DNA of 64,000 nucleotides, taken from contig JAUFSD010000015.1 of assembly GCA_033030425.1 (NCBI GenBank), positions 1,054,001-1,118,000 of the forward strand, written 5' to 3'. Shown here in pieces: positions 1 to 12,918 of the stretch. Made by a program: the position numbers and the translations under genes. The notes beneath the pieces are model-generated. The model worked only from the letters and a program-made list of their open reading frames with translations, was not told where the DNA came from and searched no databases. Positions within the stretch are counted from its first letter, which is position 1. Every line of letters begins with the position of its first letter. Origin of the DNA: Verpa conica. Its lineage: Eukaryota; Ascomycota; Pezizomycetes; Pezizales; Morchellaceae.

Positions 1-3000
1 CTGCAGCCATAACGCTGTACAGGCATGGGTATATAAATAGATGACGAGTACAGCGCACCAAAGAGAAGTAGTGTAATATAGTCTCGTGAACAGTTTATCC
101 CTCCCTATTTGGGCGGGTGATGGCTTCCACCACGCCGAAACAACATTTAGCTATTTGCAGGAGTCGGGCACGAGACTAAACCCAGTATATGTAGTTCAGG
201 CAAAAAGTACAGCTGAAGCTTAAGCAGTAAAGGAGTATGTATTAAGGGGGGGGGGGCATTTTAGGAAAGGCAGAAAATGTAGGGAAAAAAACAGATCAAA
301 AGATCGAACTTTGCGTCGTACTCTCCTCTTTTCTCCCACTCTGTAGTGCCCAAAACGGGTAGGCTAGTGTTTCATGTTCTAAAATAGTGCGTAAGCTGTA
401 GCGGCTGTTATACGTTAGTGCACGGGACACCAAAATTAATTTCCACGATTTTCTTGTCCATCTACCTCGCTTATCACATGCGCATAACTAGAGTGATATC
501 TTGTGATGCGCTTCCGCTAATTACTATCATTCCGCAAATTTCAGTAAGGGATTTACAAAAGGGTATGACATCTGTGAGTAATGGCCTTGTACTACCTCTA
601 GATTTCTGCATCTGGCTGATAATCAGCTCGGTTTTCTTGGTCCTGATTGATGGTTCCCGGTTGACTAAATGTACGTTAATTTCTCGAAAGCCGTGCCGCA
701 TACGTAACAAAAAGTTTTATATTGGCAAATTCTATGGAATCATGTTTAATTTTAATATACAATACGGCTTTTGAACACCTACCTACAGTTTCTACTCTAG
801 GTTTAAACAAAGTACACATCTAGTAACAAGGGGAATAAACTCTAAAATTCAAGCTTAAAAATTAGCCACAAGTCACTGAGCTAGCAAATACTAAGCATTA
901 TCATGCCACATATCTACATAATCCTTACTCTGTATTTCTTTTTGTAATCTAAAGCTCTAGGATTGGGTTTATTATCTTAGGAAGCCCGCAGGCGAAGGAG
1001 GGGGGGCCATATCAGGGGTGTGGGTAAGTTTAGTGGCTATAATCTGGAATCAAACTACCTAGCTGTATTCCCCGCCCTCTTCGGGGGGGGATTTTCGGGG
1101 CTACATACCTTCACTCTATCATACTAGCTATGTGACTATTCCACCTCGCCATATCTTGAAGCCTGCTCGTTGACATTAGCCACGAACTATTGAAGCATCG
1201 GGGAGCCGTCAAGTACGCTGTAGACTCGAAAATTAAAGTTACCATAGACAAGGGGCCCTAGCTTGAGGCAACCGGTAGAGACAACGTACATAGGGCGTTA
1301 ATGCATTGATGAATCAGGCCATTATCTCCTCCCTGCAGCTGCTGGTGACGGCCAGCACGGAAGGTACATGTAGATGCAACTAATCCCGAGTCGCCGGTCT
1401 AGTAAAATTATATGTACCCCCCACAAACTATAGCTGCATGTATAGTAAACAAGAGATTTACCTTCTTCGACCGAGTTGTAAACTGGCAATAGCAATCCTT
1501 GTAGACTGCTATGGAGCATAGACTGTCTTGGAATCTTTGTTGCTATGCTAGCCCTTTGTATCGAATTTTCTCGCTAGTATCTGTGCGGGTATGACTAATA
1601 GCACCTAGACACTATCAGCCTGGGGGAAGTTCTTCCCGAGGTTTTATACTTGAGAGGTAAGACCTCTTCCCCGTTGTCAGGTGTAATAATAATGATAAGT
1701 AGCCTCGGACTCTTTGTAGATATGAAATCGGATCACACGGCTAGTCATATAATTCCAGGGAAACCCCATGTTACTACAATAGCTGGTGGATAAGCCCTAA
1801 GTTAGGTCAAGATAAAAGGCTCACCCTTCATTTAGGGATGTAACGGGTTCCGTAAAAACAAACTACCAAGTATGCTACAAGTAATAACATTTATTTTGGA
1901 CGGTGATACAATCATTTTAATAAATACGACTGGAGTCAAGATCAGATTTTTCTTAGAAGATTAGACTAACTTTTACCTCTAGGGGGTAAATCGAGACCTA
2001 GTTTTTACTAGCTAAAACAGAAAATCCCACTACTACCGAACTAATGAACGGATAAGTTTCGAGATTACTAAAAGTCACAGAGGACTTGAGTATATTCTAA
2101 ATTGTGTTTCCCCCGGCAATACCGGCAATTGTAATGTCTATACAGGTTAAACTCAGGCGTGACCTACTTGTCTTAGGACGATAGTATATGGTAAGAGGTT
2201 TTAGAGTTTGTGACATACATCGCTTCGGGTAACTCAGCCCTAAGGCCATCATTTGTTTTAGATCTAGTGTAGATCTTAAACGCGATTCGATGTTACTTTA
2301 TTGTAGTTTCTATAGTGCTTCGGGGAACATAGGCGTTTCTCTAGGAGATCTCTAGTCTTTTACGTAGCGTACGCCTAAACCCAACCTATAGAACCTTCCT
2401 TAAATGACTTTTACTTCCGAAGCTTCTAGCTTAAGGGTTAATTATTTGCTAGTTAGAGCTTATGTCGCATTGCTTATAAACTTCCTTTCGTGTAATAGCT
2501 TACTATATTGTCCCAGGGCCCCGAAAACTGTAGCTGAACCTATTTTTGCCACTTTTTCATCGCCTGACATATAGAGCAACGGACAGTCCCCTTTCTGGCA
2601 ACTAAAGCACAAAAATAGCCGATGAATGTGTTGGATGGATGGGGGAAGTTTGTGAGCTCGTCGATTTACTGCCTGCGCCTTAGTCTCGTTGCCATACCTT
2701 CGATACATTGACTGGAGGTATTACCGTACATAGGGTACCGTAAAGTGATGCAACGGCGTCAATTTCACAACCACAACACATAATATAGACAGGCTGAGTT
2801 GTCTATAAGTTTATTAGAGTATGTAGATTCTTGGTATGACTCAAAAAATACCCTCCACTTCCAACTTATATCCTAGGCTAGAGATTCCATGCTAAAAACT
2901 GCTCCCCCTACACTACTTTTTGCTAACTAGTCATATTTTGGTGATGTAACTTCAAATGCTTCATACTATGGACTACTACATTAGCTATATAAACAAAAAT

Positions 3001-5744
3001 AATTTTAATCTTGGGTGTTGTGTTGTGAAAAAAAATAGTATTTAGGGCAGATTTTAGGCATTGCTAAGCTAGGCGTTGCATCAATTTGTAGTACCCTATG
3101 TACATATAAAAAGTTAGAATTCGGGGTTCGGGAGGTTTATTGACCCTTTAAGCCCTTATTGAAGACTCTAGCAGTAAGCACTAATGGGCATAGAACCCTA
3201 GAGGTACTTACAAGTCCTCGCCTCTACAGCGATCTTGCTGTTTGAAACATTAAGGTTCCATATATTATTCGTGAAATATAAACACAATTTAATAGCCCAA
3301 CATAAACCCCCACGAATAAAAACTGTCTGCGTATAGTGGAATATGAGAAAATAGCTGGGCCTTGGCATGAAAAGACTGCCAAGGCTCCTTCTTATTGGCC
3401 CCTTTAACGACACCCAGCTTCGTACTGGTAGCGGTGGTTTTAGTTAGTATAAAGTATTGATATTATAATCTAGGTGAGTACGTATAAAAATTCATGATTT
3501 GAGAGATCATGGGCGGCCTCGACTTCAATGTAAGGTTCTTCCTTCCTATGCTTATAAATAAGAATAGGCACATATATATGCTTGTATAGGGGTTTCCTGA
3601 AATTCATAGACTATAACCACTCTATCCCTTAGAATTTTAATCCTGGTATGGGCCAAAAAAGTGGCGTATAGTACATATCAAATTCCATACCGCCTCATAT
3701 GACCACAGATATACTTTTTAATCTGAGAAGTCCACGAGAAATCGCGAGTATACTACCTATAATTCAACTCAGGCGATTCTACATATCTTGCCTAATAACT
3801 CATTAGATAACGCTGCCTCGCCTATTACTTCTATAAGCAGGGTGCTTACTCTACGTACATGTAGCTTCTACAGCTTGAAAGAACATGATTTCCTCACTGT
3901 GCCGGAGCCCCCACAGATATACAAAGGTTACATCTTCCATAGTCATACCAGATTAGATATTGACTCTAACTCATAAGATTATAGGCCTTTTTCTTTGTTT
4001 CGCTCCCTTCTATGTTGATATATTGATAACAATTTTCATCAAGACTTATGATATGAGAAGGAAAACCCAAAACTACCACAAGGGGTGGTTGAGTCCTCAC
4101 CTATGCGCTCCAAATTTTAGTGCTCAATCGGTAAACCCTAGATTCAAATTTGAAAAAAAATAACCAAGAACCTGGGATAGTCGGGGCTGGATGGAGGATC
4201 TACAATTATGCTTACAATGCATGTATCCCTCGCCCGTAGAGATCATCTACTCATATGACTAGTAAGGGTATATGTGCTGACTGCGCTGGGGCGAGGGAAT
4301 GGTACCATATCCACAACTCACAGCCCCCTTTGGAGGTCCCTGGATAGACAAATCTTTTGCCAGTGTATTCAATATTACTCTCAGCACTGGTCGATCTTGG
4401 AACTAGGAACTAGTAGTGTCCTTTTCTTAATTAACAAACAGTAAGGAAGTCGTAACTGGTCTTCCGCGGCCAAAGTATTGGTAATAAGAGTGCGAAGAAC
4501 ACTTAATTAAAGGGATTACATCAATATACTTTGAGAAATGTCTACCTTCTCATAGTGCGCATGTAATCAGAAATTTTGATTAATTCATTCATTCATGTAA
4601 TCCGAGCCTACACCCAATTCTACTTCATAAAATATCACTCGAGGATTTATATGGTATAGATATAGTGTAAGAGTAGGCTGTAGGCTTAGGAAGACTCACT
4701 CCAACGGGTACTCCCATTACCCCTATATATATGCGCTCCTCAAGACGAAGCCTCCTACATCATAGACCCAAAAATCTACTTGTACCGGCATTATATCTAT
4801 TCGATCACCATAATACAACAATAGAGGTAACTCTTTTGTCTAACTTGTTAGTTACACTCTATAGTGTATTGATATAGGTTTTCAGAGCAGTGTAGTTTTT
4901 ATATTGGTTCTATAATGGTATAGTTCGTGTGATAGAGACCTAAACCGGTATGAGTAGCCCAGACTACAGCAAAGAGCCTAAAGAAACCCCAGGCGTGGGT
5001 ACTAACTTTGAAGTTCTAGAATATATCACTCGTCATAACCACTAATTTAATTATACTTGAGATTATAATCCAACTTATGAATGGTTGCCTGACTATACAC
5101 CTGGATAAGAGCTGGGATGTTCTCTTATCTTATCCTAACTATGGCTACATAATCATAAGGTGTCATCTCGAATCAAACGGTCGTTTGTCCCGGCCTATCT
5201 AGCGATAAAGTCTCAATACCGGATATGGCATAAGATCTTTAAAATACGCTTCGAGGTGAATGCGGCCTACGCTTGACTTTTTCGTCAAGCCTTTAATCAA
5301 ATAAAGAATAGATAGCCGCTCCTTTGGCCTAATCTAAAACATCAGGCAAGGAAGTTATGAAAGACAGCAAGAATAAAACTTTCGAATAAGGGAAGCAGGG
5401 GTGATTGTACTAGTACTTTTTTCTTCAAGGCAACAATGTCAGGTGATTAATAGACGTGCTCAGGCAACCTTGCCGGAGAAAGCATAGAGCACACATGCAT
5501 TCTCGGCTTGATTCCGGAAAGAATACTAGCCCACCGTAGAGACGTGCCTAAAGAATATTCTCACACCCCCAAATAGGGATGAAGTACTTGCTAAGACCTA
5601 TATCGAAGCCCATAGTATTTCCCAGTCAATTCCCTATCTCAGGTAGTTCCGCTCACAGGTCATATCAGAGTTATTTAATATAGCCATTGTCGATAACAAA
5701 TGACGAATGAACTCAGGAACCAAAGGACAAAAAGTATAGAATGA
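1..5744. other. Gene-poor AT-rich stretch
   Basis: I find no supportable gene here. Reading frames are short and mostly begin at non-ATG codons, including the longest one at 418-774. The sequence is rich in TA, CTAG and TAG/CTA words, as expected of old decayed repeats. Visible items are an 11-G run at 246-256, and copies of a dispersed 9-mer, TATCACTCG, at 4633-4641 and 5024-5032. Confidence 0.6.
4578..4641. repeat. Short dispersed repeat, copy 1
   Basis: Begins GATTAAT, continues with a CATTCATTCAT tract and ends TCATAAAATATCACTCG. The segment at 6081-6137 has the same three blocks in the same order and orientation with a diverged middle. This is consistent with two old copies of one short element, but no full element boundaries or terminal repeats could be fixed. 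Confidence 0.5.
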
Positions 5745-5859
5745 GTTCAGTACCCAGGATTCCCACATGGTCACCCACTGCAGTACTAACTAGGCGATAC
5801 GATGATTGGGTACAGCAGAGCGGACGGGATGCTCCATTTTCATCGTTCTATGACCGAAC
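5745..5859 (-). rRNA. 5S ribosomal RNA
   Basis: Read on the minus strand this 115-nt segment has the 5S layout. The 5' end GTTCGGT pairs with the 3' end ACTGAAC to form helix I (one G-U pair). The GATGAAAATGGAGCATCCCG block is followed by the internal promoter region TAGTTAGTACTGCAGTGGGT and then TGGGAATCCTGGGTAC near the 3' end, all typical of fungal 5S genes. A T5 run about 12 nt downstream (5729-5733 on the plus strand reads as A5) fits a Pol III terminator. Dispersed single 5S genes outside the rDNA array are usual in Pezizomycotina. It is a few nucleotides shorter than the usual 118-120 nt, so it could be a slightly decayed copy. Confidence 0.72.
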
Positions 5860-7484
5860 ACGTTAACTACTACTCATAGCCAGGTTTTGAGTTGCCCACA
5901 GAAATTCTTGGGCAGCTGACCTCACTGAGGTGTAGGTAAAGACCGATTAACTTATCTGCCTATCCCGGGTGAAAAGGCTTTGGGCTCAATAAACGGCTCT
6001 TAACATATCTCTCTAGTTCATTATTTAGCACTTGCCTATAATAACCGGGGTAAAACCTTTATAAAAATCCATGTACTTGTGATTAATCCATTCATTCATC
6101 TTTACCAAAAATTTCCTTAGTCATAAAATCTCACTCGAAAAAAACTTAAGTGCATGTATTAGACTTTGAGTTAAGCTGAGACGTAATGTCCCATAATTTA
6201 CGTCTCTGAAAATTCTGGTAAGAGCCAAAATATTCTTAGCGATAACAAGGAGCCTGTTCTCGCGAAATCATGAAACAGATATAATGGAAGGGGTGATATT
6301 CTGCTTTTCTAATACTGCTTTATCCTATGTTACTATAGCTCTCCGTATATAGATAGTGATCTTCCTTTATAGCTGCTGTATCTTTTTATTTTAAACTCCA
6401 ATATTGCATTACGTTCTTTAAATTTTAGAAACTTATTAATTGTGTGCCTTTAACCTATAATATCCCTTGATGGCCATTCTGTCACGTATTATAGCGTAAA
6501 CTAGATTAAGGTAAAACCAACAGTAACTTTAAGTTAGCCACTCAAAATACCTATGACCATATGGAGTAACAATCACCTCTTGTAAGAAAAGTGTTTCAAA
6601 GGGGAGAATCTGTATCCAAAGACCCCTCTTCCGGGGTATGAACAAATAGACCTCAGGAATTTTACGATACACATAAAGAGGATAATTTTTCTAGAGCTCA
6701 TAGATATCAATAGCAAGCCCGATGGGGAGCTAAACAAATGTTAGTAAATCAAAAAGGCAAGGATGATACTAATAACATCTGGTCATCAAGCAACCCACCT
6801 ACGACTAAAACGTACCCACTTCAAAGGCAACTTTACACGTAACCCCACTCCCCACTACTTGTCAAGGAGTCAATAGCTCCCCCAATTTTATTTCACCCCT
6901 CCCCAAACATAGAATACTCCACTATTATAGGGCCAAGACCGGTAAGGATTGGAATAAGCCGAGGCACGGTTTTTTTAAAAACTTGTCACCTTAATTGTTG
7001 TCCTACTCTATCAAGAAATGCGCCACCATAGCCTTGGTACATGAGATTAACAAGAGAAAAGAAGTTGCCCTGCTCGTGTAAGTTAGTGGGGTCTAATTAT
7101 CCACGAGATTCACTATTCCCGTAAATCACGAACCGCTGATTTTCAATGCTATGTACAGTGTCATTGATGTAGGTGGTGATTGTCATGTTGCGTTTGGGAA
7201 GATAGGGAGCTTAATGCGCGGCATAGCTTCTAGGGGTCGCACAAGGGTGCGACCCAGTCGACGAGCCACCAATCATGATACAGCGAATTAAAACACAGGT
7301 ACTCACTCGCCCTCCGTGTTACCAGCTTAACACAAATTTATTCCGCACTCATTACATTCTACTACCAGCATAGATTTCTAAGACAACCCATCCCGCGTAC
7401 CCAGCCATTCTATGTTTCCTGTATCCATGTCCGTTACCTAACCCAAACCCAAAAGCAAAAACACCACATCACAGACATCAATAA
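5860..7484. other. Gene-free stretch upstream of 5S and beyond the ligase 3' end
   Basis: No coding frame or RNA gene is supportable. It holds the second copy of the CATTCATTCAT/TCACTCG repeat near 6.1 kb and a short inverted GTCGCAC/GTGCGAC palindrome near 7236-7253. The last several hundred bases are the 3' flank of the minus-strand ligase gene. Confidence 0.5.
6081..6137. repeat. Short dispersed repeat, copy 2
   Basis: Begins GATTAAT, then CATTCATTCAT, and ends TCATAAAATCTCACTCG, matching the blocks of the copy at 4578-4641 with substitutions and small length changes between them. Function unknown; most likely a fragment of a decayed mobile element. Confidence 0.5.
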
Positions 7485-9517
7485 CTACAACTTCGCTTTT
7501 TCGTCAGAAGTCCAACCAGCTCTCATCAATTCTTTCTCATCATTCCCGCCCCCTCTCTTGTTTCCTTCCTCAAACTGCACTTCCGGCTCTACAACTACCG
7601 CTTGGTCCCCCATTCCGACTAGGACCCTCCTAAGAATTTTCCCAGATGGGTTACGGGGCAGTTCTTCAAGGAAGACTACTCCACCGCGGAGCCATTTGGG
7701 CCTATATTTCTTTTCGCGCACCATTGCAACTAGCTGACGTCCGACCTCCTCAACGCCACGACTACCCCTACCGCGGAGTTCGGCGGCTTCGGTTTTAAGA
7801 ACCACAAACGCACGTGGTGCCTCTCCAGATGCGGCATCGGGGACTCCCACGACAGCGCACTCTTCGATGGCTGGGTGCTCGAGCAAGAGGTCTTCGATTT
7901 CACCAGGCGATATAGAAATACCTTTAACTTTGATAAGGTCCTTAATACGCCCGGTGATAGTCAAAGTGCCAGTCTCATCCATAAACCCCAAATCCCCCGT
8001 GTGGAGCCACCCTTCCGGTGTAAAGGTCCTCAGAGTAGCAGCTGGGGAATCAAGATATCCCATAGTCACTTGCGGTCCCATACACAATATTTCCCCCTGT
8101 GTTCCCACCGGAACCTCCTCTCCGTTTTCGGCAACAATCTTAACCGAAGTACTACGAAGAAGTTTTCCAACGGTATGAGCGTTCTCGTAACCGTACCCAG
8201 TAACCGGGGTAACGGTCACACCTCCACAATTTTCCGTGAGCCCATAACCATGTTTGACCCCAGCCCAGGGAAAGCGGCGTGAAAGTTCACGGATAAGCTC
8301 ACGGGAGAGAGGCGCTGCGCCAGAGTGCCAACGATGGACACAGGAGAGGTCATAAGAGCGAACGATTGGGTCGCGTGTGAGGCGGATGAGGATTGGTGGG
8401 GCAAGAGTGACTTCAGGGATCTTGAAAGTCTCGATTGTGGATAGGAAAGATGTGAATTCGAAAGCGCGCATTAATACTAGGTCGCAGTTCTGGACGATGG
8501 GGAGGTGAAGGGAGAAAGCGAGGCCAACAACTGTGGTAAAAACTGTCAGTTGGTTGCTCCAATATAAGCTAGTTCAATATACAATATATTAAGGCAATAT
8601 ATGAACTAGCATCAGTAGGGTGCATACTGTGAAAGAATGGTAGTGCAGCGATTAACTTATCAACGTCTGGTGCAGCCTCAGAAGCTACTTGGATAAGCTG
8701 AGCAATCATATTCTTGTGGGATATCATGACCTATAGTATCACACCACCGTCAATATCAATAATATTACAATTTACCAGTAACCGATGACACCAAATTTCC
8801 ACACCCACAGGAGAGAGAAAAGAACTCACAGCTTTCGGTAGCCCGGTGGTCCCACTACTAAAACTCAAATACGCACATACGTCACCATTTTGTCTCCCAG
8901 CAAGGTCAAAAGCTGGCACCTGGCCTGCAATATCCTTCTTTCCTTGCTCAATCAATACCTCTAGTGATTTATACCCCTCCCTCTCACCCTCTAGGAGGAA
9001 AATTCTATCTTTCGGGATACCCCCGGCCCGAGCAGCCGCTCTAGCTGCGATATCGATTGAGCCAGGTACTGTAAAGATGTATTTCGCATTAACCGTTTTC
9101 AGAGCAAAGGTCATCTCGTCTTCTGTGTACGACGGTGACGCACCGGATATTACTCCACCAGCCCGGAGTGCAGCAAACATAGCAACTGGATACCAGATTG
9201 TGTTGTGAGAGAAAAAACAAACTGTTTCTCCAGGCTGTAGCCCATGGTGGCGGCAGAGGGCTGTAGAGGCATATGTGGATATTTCTTTGATAGAATTGTA
9301 TGAAAGACGGTCATGGGTAATGGAGTCGACGAAACCACCAACTTTATTTGGGGGAAACTTTGACAATGTGGAGTCTGGAGAATCAAACAGCCATGTCCAG
9401 ATAGGGATGTTTGTAGGGACTAATTTCTATGTGAGCCCTCAATTGGACTTTAATAGAGATGTATGAAGAGAAGGGATTCTTACAGTCAATGGGAGGTTTC
9501 CCAGATTCGAAAGGCAT
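7485..9517 (-). CDS. 4-coumarate-CoA ligase-like acyl-CoA synthetase, probably peroxisomal
   Basis: An ANL-superfamily adenylate-forming enzyme that activates a carboxylic acid with ATP and joins it to CoA. Exons on the minus strand are 9517-9484, 9419-8830, 8730-8628 and 8530-7485, with introns of 64, 99 and 96 nt. They sum to 1,773 nt in phase, a 590-residue protein of normal family length. Visible motifs are the ATP loop SSGTTGLPK just before residue 208, the PFFHIVGL block across intron 3, GYGLTENCGG, the hinge region GWLHTGDLGFMDETG, and the catalytic lysine K540 in NPSGKILRR. The start is supported because the N-terminus then reads IDFPTNIPIWTWLFDS, a usual opening of fungal 4CL-like enzymes. 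The C-terminus is AKL, a canonical PTS1 signal, so import into peroxisomes is likely. The substrate cannot be read from the sequence; a fatty, coumaric-type or other aromatic acid is possible. Confidence 0.9.
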
Positions 9518-12500
9518 TGTGTTGAAGATTGATGATTGAGGTGCTAATATGGGATGACGTTGTTTGACGTTACATATAGTTAATCAGCGTGGAGGTATAT
9601 GTAGTGCACAATGATGGGTACACAACTTGAGATCATGAGAAGATTCCGAGGAGCAGATAGAAGAATATATAGACCACCAGCTTCCCGAAGGCTTTGGCTT
9701 CATCCAATGTCAAAGTAAAACCGGGTGAAATTGCAATTGACTTTGAAACGACTGATGCAGTGATCAGGCATCATGAGAGGAACCTGCTAGTACATGAAGA
9801 TATACATGTATGGTCCGCGGCCAGATCTCCATGTACACCCAACAGAGCCCATAGTATCTCGGGTAAGTCAGGGAAAGGAAGGGAAAGTTGGAAATCGGGA
9901 GTATACCTCGAACAAGCCACCCAAGTGGTTCTAGCTTCTCTCTTGCAATATATTGCACCTATATTGAGCCTTTATGCTGCATAAACCCACCCCGGGCACT
10001 CAAAAGTCTCCTCGGGCCGGCCGTTGAGCTCGCTTGGATGCTTGACTGAAGTTGCCTGTGAAAATCTCCGACGGAGCTTCCCGAGATAAGTCAAGAGAGA
10101 AAGCCAAACCAAACAAGTAGGAGTAAAACACCAATTAACTCCCCACTGTTTTGTGCTGTATCCAACCTTCCCCCCATCAGATTTCTTGTAGAAGTAACCT
10201 GCCTAGATCCTCGAGCGGCAATACCTCTTTGGCAACCTGGTTGTGCCTTGTCGATAGTCACGGCTGTGGCAATCCATCCGATTCCCGATATTTCGAATCT
10301 TCTGTGCCGGGAGCCTGCCGACCCATACCTGTTGGTTATTACAACTTTCAACATTGCTCTCGGATCCTAACTCACATATATGACCGCTAGCCAAGCGCCT
10401 AGACCAACAAGATCTAATTCTTTCTTGGGAAATCCCATTACATCAGGCAGATCAACTTTTTGTTTTGTGTTCAATTGGGGAGAGAAAGATGTTCTAGTTT
10501 CCAATTAACCCAGCAGCATGTAGAGCTGTCTGGTTAGAGATTGCGCACTTTACACTCTTCTACTTACCGGGGTTCAGGGTTGGTAATGTAAGCTATATGT
10601 GATCCTCATATCACGTCGTTGTTCCCGGTTTTCGTCTTTTTGTCACAGCCTTGCATCTACCCTTGGACCTGGCGATTCTGACACTTTGCGCTAGGCTTGA
10701 ATTGTCCTAAAGTCCGCTCTGCCCTGCATGAAAACGCAGGGAGACTTTCACAAGCTACGGAAGATAGAGTACTTTCTCCACTACACCACAACCAACGAAA
10801 ATATTTTCTCCCTTTTCTCCTCTGCTCAGAGTAGATAACAGGAAAATTAAACAAGGTGTCTCATAATCGGGGCCTAGGCATGGGCTCGCCACACAGATAA
10901 TCCCAGCATGGAACTCCCCGAAAAATAGCCACGCCGTTGAACCAACAAGGTCCGGGCTATGACTGAGATTGAGGGTCCAACGTCTAGAAACACTAGTTGC
11001 GCAATCATAAATACATGTAATAGCTGGGACAAGAACCAACACTAAACACGTCAAAGTCAGCGGATCCAATTGTTATAAGTATGTTGCTCTATCCATCTAT
11101 CCATGGGGGAACAAGCACTGCAGGGATTCCCATTCTTTTTCACCGGGGATGGAAGGTTGCCTACATGTACATACTCATGGGGGGCATATGTCATAGGTAG
11201 ACGAAAGTAACTAATTTATCCGAAGTATCCGTATCAGCTCTACACTCTATATGTACTCTACTCAACGCGATTACGAGAAATTTCGAAAAGCTCCCCCAGA
11301 TGCGTTTTAAAAGGAACGCGACCAACCAGCAGCACCCCCTTTCCCCAAGAATCTAACTAGCGGAACAGCACATATCGCAAGTGGGGAAACACCCCCAAAA
11401 TCTCGCACCAACTAAAGGCCGGTGATTAATATACTTTGGGAAAGTACATATAACTATAGTATGCAATATGCATCTGCATAAAGTATTACTGCAAGCTGCG
11501 CACTATTTGGGAATGGGACATGCATGTGGTGATATAGTACCAATTAGGCCTCGCTTGTGATAAGGCAAACCTAACCCCATGGGGTGTGATTCACCAAGCG
11601 TTCCCACGCGAATCAACGCGAAGTCGGTAGTTACAAAAGAAAAAGGGACTGATTGCATTAATAGCAACCATCGAGTTTCCATCGAACAAAAACTCGGGGT
11701 AGGGATGAAGCGACAAGATTCAATAATTAGTGGGAAATAATTTCATTGGTGAAGCATACGCGGTATCATCCCCTATTCTAAAGCCTGAGTTTCTTTACAA
11801 GGCTCTGCACCTTTGTTCTCACTAGAACCTCAGGGTATTGAGTCAATAAGGTGCTTACACTCGCATCCGAGGTGCGCTCTTTCACCCCACCCATCGGGAT
11901 CGGACCTGGCATGAAGCTGCGGACCGAGACCCGTGGCTATTTCTGGGATAAATGGTACCTAACCCTGTGACTTAGGAAGGAGAGGTCGAAAGTGGACAAT
12001 ACATTGGGTTTGTATATACGTGGGGGTGGTTTTCATCTGCATTCAGAGAAGCGCCTACATAATGAGTGATAGGGCTACGGAGAAGGGACCGGGCAGATGA
12101 TGATGAAAGAGTTCAAGTGACGAGGCGGGGCTATTAGTGAGTTCCACGCTTTTCCTTACTAGGCCTACACATTACTGGAGACGGGTATCGATCGGACCAG
12201 AAAAGGTGCTTTGCGTAATCAACGTACCTGATTCGAAAATTTGTTTCATATCCTAACAGGGGTTTAGTTTTTTCTATATCTAAGAATTGATTTTGTGATA
12301 TTGAGCCCTAGCCCTGTGGGTCTACTCAGGAAGAGGACTAAGTACTTGCTAAAAAATAAATTCTGCCGACAAGTTATGTATACGATGCAACCGTGAGTAC
12401 TTAACTTGTACTTTGTTTTTTTTGGCGAGTAATTAGAAAGCTACAAATGAAATTGAATAAAAATTACCTAGTAAAAAAATGCTGTGATAGAGTAGCCCAA

Positions 12501-12805
12501 TGCAATACCTACATCCGAGGAACATAAAGAATCACACTAACTTCTATCTTTTATTACAGGACTTTATAGATTTACGGGCATCAGACCAAACAAGGTCTAT
12601 TAAATACTTTATATTATCCGAGATGCCGTTGATATCCTGCAATTTTGACCAGACCTAGTAGAAAACGTCGTTTCTAACCCGTTTGTTGTAGGTAAATTTC
12701 ACCTTACCCGGTGTGATATCGCCATCGCGAGATACTTACATATCACGTGATTTAATTACCTGCAGGAAATAGGGCCGAGAAGAATACCGTGATTCACACA
12801 GCAAG
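9518..12805. other. Gene-free stretch upstream of the ligase
   Basis: The first few hundred bases are the ligase promoter side; no clear TATA or other element stands out. The block near 9.7-11.1 kb is somewhat richer in GC and has overlapping short frames on both strands, but none shows a recognisable domain. A remnant of a mobile element is possible. Confidence 0.4.
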
Positions 12806-12918
12806 TAGAGTGGGTACAGGGGAGCCCTCGCCAGGGCTGGATAAATGGATGAATGCGAGCTTAAAGTACGTCTTTTACCAATCATTTGAGACTTTAGGGC
12901 TAGGGCTAAGCATTCCAT
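12806..12918 (+). repeat. Diverged direct repeat, copy A
   Basis: Starts TAGAGTG, then ACAGGGGAGCCCTCG, and includes AGAGCTTAAAGTACGTC-like and GGGCTAGGGCTAAG blocks. The segment at 13556-13687 shares these blocks in the same order and orientation, at roughly three-quarters identity over the first 66 nt by eye. Many differences are C/T or G/A, as expected if copies decay by cytosine deamination. Confidence 0.55.

Noticed and set aside
418..774. 118-codon plus-strand frame
   Set aside because: Begins at GTG rather than ATG, lies in TA-rich sequence, and has no domain or splice support.
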